NCBI GenBank assembly: GCA_964343305.1
Contig: CAYFJO010000174.1
Coordinates: forward strand, 1 to 21,009
Source: CAYFJO01 sp964343305
Lineage (GTDB): Bacteria; Planctomycetota; Planctomycetia; Pirellulales; Pirellulaceae
Length of the DNA stretch: 21,009 nt
Direction of reading: 5' to 3'
Part shown: piece by piece, positions 7,627 to 13,842 of the stretch
Numbering within the stretch: the stretch's first letter is position 1
Layout: each line of letters begins with the position of its first letter
Program-made: the position numbers and the translations under genes
Notes under the pieces: generated by a model
The model's input: the letters and a program-made list of their open reading frames with translations, nothing else
What the model was told of the DNA's origin: nothing
The model's database searches: none

Positions 7627-8874
7627 ATGAACACAGAACAATGCCCGATCGATTCAGGTCAAGGAATGAGTTTTTTTGAACGCTATCTGACCGTGTGGGT
7701 TGGTCTTTGTATTGCTGCTGGAATCATTTTGGGAAAGGCGGCTCCGAGCGTTGCCACGACGCTTGATGGCATGGCAATCTACGTCGATGAAGCGCCCGTA
7801 ATTTCGATTCCAATCGCACTTTGCCTGTTCTTTATGATGTACCCAATCATGGTGAAGATTGACTTTGCGGACGTCCTCAAGGCGGGGCGAACATTGAAAC
7901 CGGTTGGATTGACGTTGTTGCTGAACTGGGCAATCAAACCGTTCACAATGTATGCGATTGCAGCATTTTTTCTTGGCACTTTGTTTCTTGGTTTGATCGG
8001 TGCAGATGCCGTTGATCACGTTAAGATGCCTTTTGGACTCAATTTGGATGAAGGTGCCGAGTATGGCTCAGGACGCGTCGTTACCGTCGACGGTGTGAAA
8101 ATGCTCGAAGTTCCGTTGTGGCGGAGCTACCTTGCAGGCTGCATCTTGTTGGGGATCGCACCGTGTACGGCGATGGTCCTCGTATGGGGATTTCTGGCAC
8201 GCGGAAACGATGGCCACACATTGGTGATGGTCGCGATCAATTCATTAACAATGTTAGTGTTGTATGGTCTGTTGGGTGGGTTTTTGCTAGGTATCGGAAA
8301 ACTGCCCGTACCTTGGCAAGCGCTGCTGCTATCGATCAGTATTTACGTGGCGCTGCCTCTAGCTGCGGGTTTCCTTTCACGTAAATGGCTGATTTCGGCA
8401 AAGGGGGAAACTTGGTTTCGTGAGAATTTTCTTCATTTTTTGACGCCGGTCACAATTACTGCCCTACTCGTCACACTCGTATTGCTTTTCTCTTTCAAAG
8501 GGGAAGTGATTCTCAACAACCCTTTCACAATTCTATGGATTGCGATTCCACTCTTCATTCAAACGGTGTTGATTTTTGGACTGGGTTACGTTGCTTCGAA
8601 AGTACTTGGCTTAACTTACGAGAGCGCAGCGCCGACTTCGATGATCGGCGCATCGAATCATTTCGAAGTTGCTATCGCCACTTCGACAATGCTGTATGGC
8701 TTGTCTTCCGGTGCGGCCCTCGCGACGGTCGTTGGCGTTCTGATTGAAGTTCCACTCATGCTGATGCTTGTCAAGTTTTGTCTTCGCACACAAGGCTGGT
8801 TTCCGCATGAGTCGACGATGGAGACTTGCGATGAATCACTCGCCGCGACCTCCAAGGAGTGTCTGCATGAGTGA
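7627..8874 (+). CDS. acr3: ACR3 family arsenite efflux permease
   Basis: This inner-membrane carrier exports arsenite by proton antiport. The 415-residue protein has about ten hydrophobic segments, and the two hallmark sites are present: the cysteine of GIAPCTAMVLVWGFLARGN (Cys180), needed for transport, and the glutamate of IGASNHFEVAIA (Glu347). FLTPVTITALLVTL and the MMYPIMVKIDF region also fit the family. Between segments 3 and 4 there is a soluble insert of roughly 40 residues (about 125-163, including GLNLDEGAEYGSGR) not found in compact ACR3 proteins. A GAAGGA site sits 5 bases before the ATG. The 3' end overlaps by 8 bases (ATGAGTGA) the start of a degraded arsenate reductase gene, so the two were an operon. 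With arsC disabled here, the exporter could still serve external arsenite or a reductase encoded elsewhere. Confidence 0.95.
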   Translation: MNTEQCPIDSGQGMSFFERYLTVWVGLCIAAGIILGKAAPSVATTLDGMAIYVDEAPVISIPIALCLFFMMYPIMVKIDFADVLKAGRTLKPVGLTLLLNWAIKPFTMYAIAAFFLGTLFLGLIGADAVDHVKMPFGLNLDEGAEYGSGRVVTVDGVKMLEVPLWRSYLAGCILLGIAPCTAMVLVWGFLARGNDGHTLVMVAINSLTMLVLYGLLGGFLLGIGKLPVPWQALLLSISIYVALPLAAGFLSRKWLISAKGETWFRENFLHFLTPVTITALLVTLVLLFSFKGEVILNNPFTILWIAIPLFIQTVLIFGLGYVASKVLGLTYESAAPTSMIGASNHFEVAIATSTMLYGLSSGAALATVVGVLIEVPLMLMLVKFCLRTQGWFPHESTMETCDESLAATSKECLHE

Positions 8875-9112
8875 TTTATCGAAAACGCGATCGTTGTTCG
8901 TCTGCGTCGAAAATGGGCATGGTGAATCAGAACCATCGAGACGATGAAAGAATTCGGCGCCGTCGTCACCATGGGGTGCGGTGACGTGTACCCCTTCGTT
9001 CCAGCGAAAAAACACATCGACTGGCAAGTCCTCGGTCCACGGGACATGCCACCTGATGAGTTTCGCGAAGTCCGCAATCTGATAGTGCGAGATTTCGTTC
9101 GCGTGCCGAGCG
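8867..9112 (+). pseudogene. arsC: Internally deleted arsenate reductase (thioredoxin-type arsC)
   Basis: The first 16 codons give MSDLSKTRSLFVCVEN, the start of a low-molecular-weight-phosphatase-type arsenate reductase. The normal next residues (SCRSQMAEA and the following half of the protein) are gone: the frame runs GHGESEPSRR and stops at 8945-8947. From 8944, in another frame, the sequence resumes with the family's C-terminal part: VTMGCGDVYPFVPAKKHIDW and DMPPDEFREVRNLIVRD. Here the usual second cysteine of the GCGDxCP motif is Tyr. The catalytic C-x5-R loop is broken because the Arg is lost. About 70 codons seem to be missing, judged by memory of the roughly 135-residue family. After about 9112 the homology stops. 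The start overlaps the acr3 stop, which fixes the original operon order acr3-arsC. Confidence 0.8.
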
Positions 9113-9139
9113 CAGCGAGCATAGTGACCGTCAGTTCTG

Positions 9140-9337
9140 TTACGTCTTCTTGTTTTTTCGACTTTCGGGTGGGCGCTCCTTGTCTCGCTTCGTTAGTCGT
9201 CCAGCGTCAATTAAGGCACGACGTAAAACGAATTCCACCTGACCATTCACACTGCGCAGTTCGTCGTCTGCCCAGCGACGTAAGGCTTCATGCAGTTCCG
9301 GATCGATGCGCAACAGAAACGACTTACGATCAGCCAA
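9140..9337 (-). CDS. Arc/MetJ-type ribbon-helix-helix protein
   Basis: The 65-residue protein has the Arc-like pattern: an N-terminal strand (RKSFLLRID, residues 4-12), a first helix (PELHEALRRWADDEL), the turn RSVNGQ, a second helix (VEFVLRRALIDAG), then a basic tail rich in Lys, Arg and Pro. Such proteins bind DNA as dimers through the strand. The start codon is TTG at 9337; it is supported by a strong Shine-Dalgarno match (GAGGTGAT) with a 6-base gap from the GAGG, and by the in-family N-terminus. It lies 23 bases behind the SPFH gene on the same strand and is probably co-transcribed. A similar RHH protein next to SPFH genes is, as I recall, a recurring arrangement, so it may autoregulate the pair; no toxin gene is present. 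Confidence 0.75.
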   Translation of the reverse strand: MADRKSFLLRIDPELHEALRRWADDELRSVNGQVEFVLRRALIDAGRLTKRDKERPPESRKNKKT

Positions 9338-9360
9338 GAATCACCTCATCCAATGGCTTG

Positions 9361-10317
9361 CTATTGATAGATAGTTCCCGTATTAACCACCGGTTGTGTA
9401 TGGCGGTCACTGCACAAAACCACCAATAGGTTTGAGACCATGGCCGCCTTGCGTTCTTCGTCCAATTGGACAATCTCGTCCTTCGCCAGATGGTCAAGTG
9501 CCATCTGCACCATCCCTACAGCTCCTTCCACGATTTTCGTTCGGGCTGCGACGATTGCTTGGGCCTGTTGTCGTTGCAGCATCGCCGCAGCAATCTCCGC
9601 GGCGTACGCAAGGTGACTGATCCTGGCCTCAATCACTTCGACCCCCGCTTTGTCCAGCCGCTCCTGGATGTCGTGTTCTAGTTGTTCACACACAGCCGAG
9701 GCATTTCCTCGAAGGGAGACTTCGTCGTCATGGCTGTCATATGGATGCCGACTCGCCAAATTACGTAAGGCTGCTTCACTCTGGACAGCAACAAAGTCTT
9801 CGAAGTCGTCGACTTCAAAGAGCGCTTCCGCTGTGTTGATCACTCGCCAGACAACGACCGCCGAGATCTCGATAGGGTTGCCATCCCGATCGTTTACCTT
9901 GGACGGGCGTCCAATCGAACGGCTCTTATGCTGGATGATTTTTCCGGCGGCGTCTTTTACTTCAGGAGTTGTTGTGGAGCCAGTTTCAAAGTTACGCACA
10001 CGAAGTGTGATTTTGCGTTTTGAGAAAAATGGATTTACCCAATAGAAACCTGTTTCAGTGACGGAACCTCTGTAGTCCCCGAACAGTAGGAACACGCGCG
10101 CATCATTGGGTGCAACAGCTTGAAAACCGAATAGCGTCACCAGTATGGTCAAACCGGCCAAAATGCCTACGAGTATTAGAAGGGCGCCAAAAACGGCGGA
10201 AGGACCCTCGATGTAGAGGCCACCAGCTACAAGCGCGATCGGAGCCAAAATGAGCAGCCCTACAACGACCAAGAGCGGAAACCAGCCAGATTGAGGTTCG
10301 TATGGTTTTTCTTTCAT
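9361..10317 (-). CDS. SPFH/Band 7 (prohibitin-like) membrane protein
   Basis: The 318-residue protein starts with two hydrophobic hairpin segments (residues 12-36 and 41-64) and continues with a Band 7 domain from about 66 to 270: FQAVAPNDARVFLLFGDYRG, GFYWVNPFF, LRVRNFET, DGNPIEISAVVVWRVI, FVAVQSEAALRNLASRHPYD and the coiled region AAAMLQRQQAQAIVAARTKIVEGAVGMV. SPFH proteins form large ring-like assemblies at the membrane and organise proteases or lipid microdomains. No NfeD or FtsH-type partner gene is adjacent; the only neighbour in the unit is the small RHH protein. GGGAG lies 10 bases before the ATG. A 17-bp palindrome 46 bases upstream is the likely control site. Confidence 0.92.
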   Translation of the reverse strand: MKEKPYEPQSGWFPLLVVVGLLILAPIALVAGGLYIEGPSAVFGALLILVGILAGLTILVTLFGFQAVAPNDARVFLLFGDYRGSVTETGFYWVNPFFSKRKITLRVRNFETGSTTTPEVKDAAGKIIQHKSRSIGRPSKVNDRDGNPIEISAVVVWRVINTAEALFEVDDFEDFVAVQSEAALRNLASRHPYDSHDDEVSLRGNASAVCEQLEHDIQERLDKAGVEVIEARISHLAYAAEIAAAMLQRQQAQAIVAARTKIVEGAVGMVQMALDHLAKDEIVQLDEERKAAMVSNLLVVLCSDRHTQPVVNTGTIYQ

Positions 10318-10362
10318 CAGCGCATGTCTCCCACGTTAAAGAGCCTACGTTGCTTTCAATAT

Positions 10363-10379
10363 GATATCACTGTGGTATC
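10363..10379. promoter_or_regulatory. Near-palindromic candidate operator before the SPFH-RHH operon
   Basis: GATATCAC-T-GTGGTATC is a 17-bp imperfect palindrome (GATAYCAC-N-GTGRTATC) with one mismatch pair per half besides the centre. It sits 46 bases upstream of the SPFH start, where a repressor would block transcription. The RHH protein of the same operon is the obvious candidate to bind it, but this is inferred from position and symmetry only. Confidence 0.45.
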
Positions 10380-10409
10380 TTCGCTTGGCGCTTTGAAATA
10401 TTGAGTCCT

Positions 10410-10682
10410 TTATCTCGATTTCGTTGCCTGCTCCGAATTGGGCGAAATCGAGACGGCATGCTCACGGTGCTTCTGGCCGGCCTGAAAATCCGCGCCGCGC
10501 GCGGCCAGCCGTGACTTGGCCGTCTCGAACAGTTGGTCCACAGCCATGCGGTCGATGTGATTCCGCAGACAACGTAGGGCGACCAGACTATTTCGCGTGT
10601 CGGCGATTCCCCGGCTGGAAACCTCCTTTTTGATTCGCGACAGGCCGCCTGTCACGGCTCGCTGCCTGCCGCCCAAGCGCAT
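10410..10682 (-). CDS. Hypothetical short protein downstream of thuA
   Basis: A 90-codon frame overlaps the last 31 bases of the ThuA gene and continues on the same strand. Its middle (RNSLVALRCLRNHIDRMAVDQLFETAKSRLAARG) looks helical and charged, better than most shadow frames, and codon use is not obviously odd. There is no clear Shine-Dalgarno site, no recognised domain and no signal peptide. It may be a genuine small gene, the relic of a longer one, or chance. Confidence 0.25.
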   Translation of the reverse strand: MRLGGRQRAVTGGLSRIKKEVSSRGIADTRNSLVALRCLRNHIDRMAVDQLFETAKSRLAARGADFQAGQKHREHAVSISPNSEQATKSR

Positions 10683-11377
10683 CCGCGCCGAATCAACTCG
10701 GCAGTACCGGGCATTCGGATTGCTTTCTCATCATGGCCCAACGGTGTGTGGAAGACGTGCCCTTTGCCATACCGAAATGCAAAAGCCATTGGATGATCTT
10801 TGCCGGTCAACTTCGAGCGAGCGGTAGCCAGAAGTTCCACCGGCCGCTCGCCAACGAGACCAATGTAAAGCTCGTCGTCCGTCTGAAAGTCCTTCATTCC
10901 CCGCGTGATGGCATGTTCCGAGTCGGTAATCTTGACGGTAAACGCTCCGCGAGGATCGTGCGTGTTCTTGCCATCCCAGACCTTGCCCACAAGGTTGCGA
11001 AATTCGGGCCAGTCTCCGAACGCACCACAAGCAAAATGCAGAGCGACCAAGCCTCCACCCTGTTTGACGAATCTGGACAAGTTCGTTCGCACCCGCTGTT
11101 CTCGATCGAGCGGCTTGTCGTTCCTGAAGTGCAGGAAGACCACGTCGTAGTCAAAGATGTCCTCCGACACCAATAGATTGGGATCCTTGACGACCCGCAC
11201 AGCGAACTGTTTGTCTTTCTCCAAAAGCTCGCAAATCGTCGGCGTGGTCTTCTTCCAATTATGGGCGGGATGATCAACTCCGGTAACCAGTAGAACTTGG
11301 ATTGGTTTCACTTCTTCACCGAAAACCGTGGAAACCAGCGCTGTGGCCGCGGTCAGCGTTATCATGAACGTGCGCAT
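10652..11377 (-). CDS. ThuA-like domain protein, secreted
   Basis: The start at 11377 is supported by GGGAGA 8 bases upstream; a longer frame reaching back into the isomerase gene is a shadow. The 242-residue protein has a signal peptide (FMITLTAATALVSTVFG) and a ThuA-like, class I glutamine-amidotransferase fold: IQVLLVTGVDHPAHNWKKT, then DYDVVFLHF, VKQGGGLVALHFACGAFGDW (Cys117), HDPRGAFTVKI, HAITRGMKDFQTDDELY, and RYGKGHVFHTPLGHD near the end. ThuA proteins act on disaccharides such as trehalose and are very common in planctomycete sugar clusters, usually as periplasmic proteins of unproven reaction. It follows the isomerase/epimerase gene by 17 bases in one operon, consistent with uptake or oxidation of a sugar derivative. 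Confidence 0.88.
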   Translation of the reverse strand: MRTFMITLTAATALVSTVFGEEVKPIQVLLVTGVDHPAHNWKKTTPTICELLEKDKQFAVRVVKDPNLLVSEDIFDYDVVFLHFRNDKPLDREQRVRTNLSRFVKQGGGLVALHFACGAFGDWPEFRNLVGKVWDGKNTHDPRGAFTVKITDSEHAITRGMKDFQTDDELYIGLVGERPVELLATARSKLTGKDHPMAFAFRYGKGHVFHTPLGHDEKAIRMPGTAELIRRGCAWAAGSEP

Positions 11378-11394
11378 GGCAAAAGTCTCCCACG

Positions 11395-12240
11395 CTACGC
11401 CAACAAACCACGGAGAAACTCGATGCTTTTTCGGATGTTCTCGTCGGCACCGTGACATTCCACGGACAACACACCATTCCAACCGGTTTCCTTCAAATAG
11501 CCGATGCAACGCTTGATGTTTTCGGCATTGACGCCGCCGCCGATCGGCACCTCGCTGCAGGCGATCCCCGTTTCCTCGCCTCGAGCTGCATCGGTCAGTT
11601 CCTGGCTGACGTCCTTGATGTGGGCGTGCGAAAGGTACTTGCGAAAGCGTCGCAAGTACTCCAGCGGGTCGTTACCGGAGATGAACGAGTTGCCTGTGTC
11701 AAAGTTGAACCGCAAGTGCTCCGAATCGAAATGGGTAAACAGCCTCTCCAGGAAATCGCCGTCGTTCGTGTAGGGCCCGTGGGTTTCGACGTTGATGATC
11801 ACGTCATAGTCCTCGGCCCAAGAAAGGCACTGTTTGTAGTTTTCGCAGGTGATCCGGAACACGTCTTCGTCGGAATAGCCTGGGGGCTTTGCCGCACCGT
11901 CGGTGGTGTCGACGATGGGACAGCCGATTTCGGCGGCAAAACGGATGGCCTGTTGGACGTACTGCACTCCAAAGGTCGACCCGTCAGGCCCCATCATGGG
12001 GAACGCGCCGTCGATCTGCGAGACCTTCAACCCATTTTCGTCGAGGTAGCGCTTCAATGCCCGTGGATTCGATTGCAGCGAGACCGACGGATCATAGCCC
12101 AGCCCGTGAATGAAATACTGACCGTGGATCACTCCGAACTCGATATGCGACAGTCCGTGTTTGACGGCCGTTTCCACTGCTATTTGCAGATTACCGCTGA
12201 GCACTCGCCAGTTGTCAGTGTGCATTCCCAGTTCGATCAT
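11395..12240 (-). CDS. Sugar phosphate isomerase/epimerase (TIM barrel)
   Basis: The start at 12240 is chosen because a GGAG lies 7 bases upstream and MIELGMHTDNW is the natural first strand; 15 extra codons are open before it but are basic and not family-like. The 281-residue protein is an AP-endonuclease-2-type (PF01261) TIM barrel. The strand ends carry the expected metal and substrate residues: GLSHIEFGVIHG, IINVETHGPYTND (Glu), FNFDTGNSFI (Asp), HAHIKDVS (His) and LSVECHGADE (Glu). There is no signal peptide, so the enzyme is cytoplasmic. The exact sugar cannot be told from sequence. It forms a two-gene operon with the downstream thuA-like gene, a frequent planctomycete pairing that suggests catabolism of an oxidised or epimerised sugar. 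Confidence 0.9.
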   Translation of the reverse strand: MIELGMHTDNWRVLSGNLQIAVETAVKHGLSHIEFGVIHGQYFIHGLGYDPSVSLQSNPRALKRYLDENGLKVSQIDGAFPMMGPDGSTFGVQYVQQAIRFAAEIGCPIVDTTDGAAKPPGYSDEDVFRITCENYKQCLSWAEDYDVIINVETHGPYTNDGDFLERLFTHFDSEHLRFNFDTGNSFISGNDPLEYLRRFRKYLSHAHIKDVSQELTDAARGEETGIACSEVPIGGGVNAENIKRCIGYLKETGWNGVLSVECHGADENIRKSIEFLRGLLA

Positions 12241-12642
12241 TTTCCGTCTCCGTGTCGAGATGGTCTTTCGGTCGCCTCTTTTCAACGTCTCAAACCGACG
12301 AGGCTCGAGAAAGCAGTTACGGTATCGCTAGCTGGAGTACTGGTGGATCAACACACACATCCCGTTTGGCCCCCGCTGCGGTGGGTTGGTTGGGTTTGGA
12401 TCGCAGGCGGGCGGAATCAAATTAAAGTCAGTCTACTTTATCCATATTGGTCAGGTCTGGCAAGCGAGTGATGCCGTGGTCTGGTGCATTGATACCGGGT
12501 CGCAGATATCAGTGACGATTGGAGACCCGCAGAAGATTATTGCCCACCGTCTATACGTGCTGAGGCGCTGCGTTTCCCGCGTGCCGGGAGCCCCGAGAGC
12601 GGCTGGGCGGACTGCTGAATTACTACTACCGCGACGCTACAT

Positions 12643-12688
12643 AACCGGTTGTACCCGCGTGGCAATCCAAGCAATGCTGCAACCGGTT
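12643..12688. repeat. Pair of AACCGGTT palindromes in inverted arrangement
   Basis: AACCGGTTG (12643-12651) and CAACCGGTT (12680-12688) form 9-base inverted arms with 28 bases between them. Each arm also contains the self-complementary octamer AACCGGTT, so each could be a dimeric binding site. The two sites start 38 bases apart. The regulator is unknown. Confidence 0.45.
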
Positions 12689-12910
12689 TGCGCAAATCGC
12701 GAGTTCGGCCGGTGAAACATACTCATTCAACCGTCCTACCATCCAAATCGGGTCCATCGTCGGCCGAGTTATCATCGACTTCGTGGGGTTAAATCCAAAC
12801 TGTAAAAGAGAAAGCTGTTCGTTCGAGTTTTTTGACTGCACGCCGCTCAATCTATCGCGAATGAAGCAACTCGCAAAAGCGGGTCGCGGACTCAACTCGT
12901 ATGCAAGATA

Positions 12911-12939
12911 ACGGATGCGCATCAAAGCGATGTATCCGT
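12911..12939 (-). terminator. Hairpin downstream of the lipoprotein gene
   Basis: ACGGAT (12911-12916) pairs with ATCCGT (12934-12939), and inside this GCATC pairs with GATGT across the loop AAAGC, giving about 11 pairs with a two-base bulge. It lies 61-89 bases after the lipoprotein stop on the minus strand. There is no U-tract after it, so it may stabilise the 3' end rather than terminate transcription. Confidence 0.35.
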
Positions 12940-12999
12940 GAAACGCGGCTCTGTACACGAATTAACGATCGATATGCGACGAAATCAGGCGGTCGAAAT

Positions 13000-13842
13000 C
13001 TACTTCGGCTCAGGCGTTTCGACTGCGATTTTGTGAGGCTCAAGTGTGCCGAAAGTGATTGGCTCAGGATCAAACTCGACCCATCCGGCAATCTTGTGCA
13101 TTGGAATCGGTGGCACAATCTTGCGTACGCGTAAGCCTGCCTGGTGAATTGGAACGGCCATCCCGACGGTAACATTTTCGTATTTTCGCTTGTGCCGTTG
13201 GCTGGATGGACCGTCCTTATATTTCGTTAGGTAGTTCGTTTCGACCGTGGCGACAATGGTCGGATTCATACGCTTTATATTCAAGACTTGCAATGCAATC
13301 CGGTTGTCCTTTGTTTCAAACAGGTTCTGCGGTCTGGGAATTAACACCGCGAGTCTTCCCTGGTGGGGCACGGTGTAGAAATCGCCGAGTAATCGTGTCT
13401 CCATTGGTAGGTCCGATTTGGCGATCCGTTCTATAAGTAAAGCCGTTACCGTGATGCCCTCGTCGTCGTTCCTCCTTTTGTCAACACGTTTGACACGATA
13501 ACAGTTTTCATACATCGGTATCGTGTGGCCAATTTCGATTGACGGATAGTGTACGTGCACGAGGTGATTTCCGTAGTCAACTAGGTCGGTCACGTGATAC
13601 TTGCGGTTATACGAAATCGAGTATTGTGGTTCACCGCTATCTTTACTGGTGCGAACTGACAGACTGAATTGACGTGCAGATCCTCCCAGTGAAGGATCAT
13701 CATCATCAAAATCATGTTCAGCATGCGTAAAACGCACGGTGTTAGGCGGCGACTGCTCAGTCGATTGCAGTTCGCAACTAACAACAATTACGGCCAGCAG
13801 CGCCAGTCTCAGTTCTACGTTTCCGTCGCTCAATTTGCTCAT
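13000..13842 (-). CDS. Hypothetical lipoprotein coupled to the calpain-like gene
   Basis: The start at 13842 is chosen because it overlaps the final stop of the calpain-like frame as ATGA, implying translational coupling; an ATG four codons earlier is also open. The 280-residue protein has a hydrophobic segment (LALLAVIVV) ending in a lipobox, VVSC (Cys23), so it is probably a lipid-anchored envelope protein. The rest is soluble, beta-rich by appearance, with an acidic patch (DFDDDDP near residue 55) and conserved-looking stretches such as YGNHLVHVHYP, YENCYRVKRV and VTVGMAVPIHQAG. I do not recognise a family. Because its partner protease is broken, translation by coupling may now be impaired. 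It could have served as inhibitor, anchor or substrate-delivery partner of the protease. Confidence 0.6.
   Translation of the reverse strand: MSKLSDGNVELRLALLAVIVVSCELQSTEQSPPNTVRFTHAEHDFDDDDPSLGGSARQFSLSVRTSKDSGEPQYSISYNRKYHVTDLVDYGNHLVHVHYPSIEIGHTIPMYENCYRVKRVDKRRNDDEGITVTALLIERIAKSDLPMETRLLGDFYTVPHQGRLAVLIPRPQNLFETKDNRIALQVLNIKRMNPTIVATVETNYLTKYKDGPSSQRHKRKYENVTVGMAVPIHQAGLRVRKIVPPIPMHKIAGWVEFDPEPITFGTLEPHKIAVETPEPK

Larger units (their letters stand above)
12241..12999. other. Gene-poor spacer of about 0.76 kb
   Basis: No convincing coding region is seen on either strand. Open frames are short and carry no protein-like pattern; the one at 12626-12958 (minus) contains a CLDCH string that resembles a haem-c motif but has no supporting context. 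The stretch holds a pair of AACCGGTT sites (12643-12688) and a hairpin (12911-12939). The promoter of the isomerase operon should lie near its left end but no clear hexamers were found. Confidence 0.5.

Noticed and set aside
8944..9429. Intact 161-residue gene starting at 8944 with an ATGA overlap
   Set aside because: Only the first 50 or so residues are family-like (C-terminal arsC); the rest is antisense to the RHH gene, so it is a relic and not a coupled gene.
11452..12471. Plus-strand 339-codon open frame opposite the isomerase gene
   Set aside because: It is the antisense shadow of a clearly recognised TIM-barrel enzyme and has no domain signature of its own.
12626..12958. Minus-strand 110-codon frame with a CLDCH haem-c-like string near its end
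   Set aside because: No signal peptide, no axial methionine, no similarity to planctomycete cytochrome domains around it, and the frame stops soon afterwards; most likely chance.
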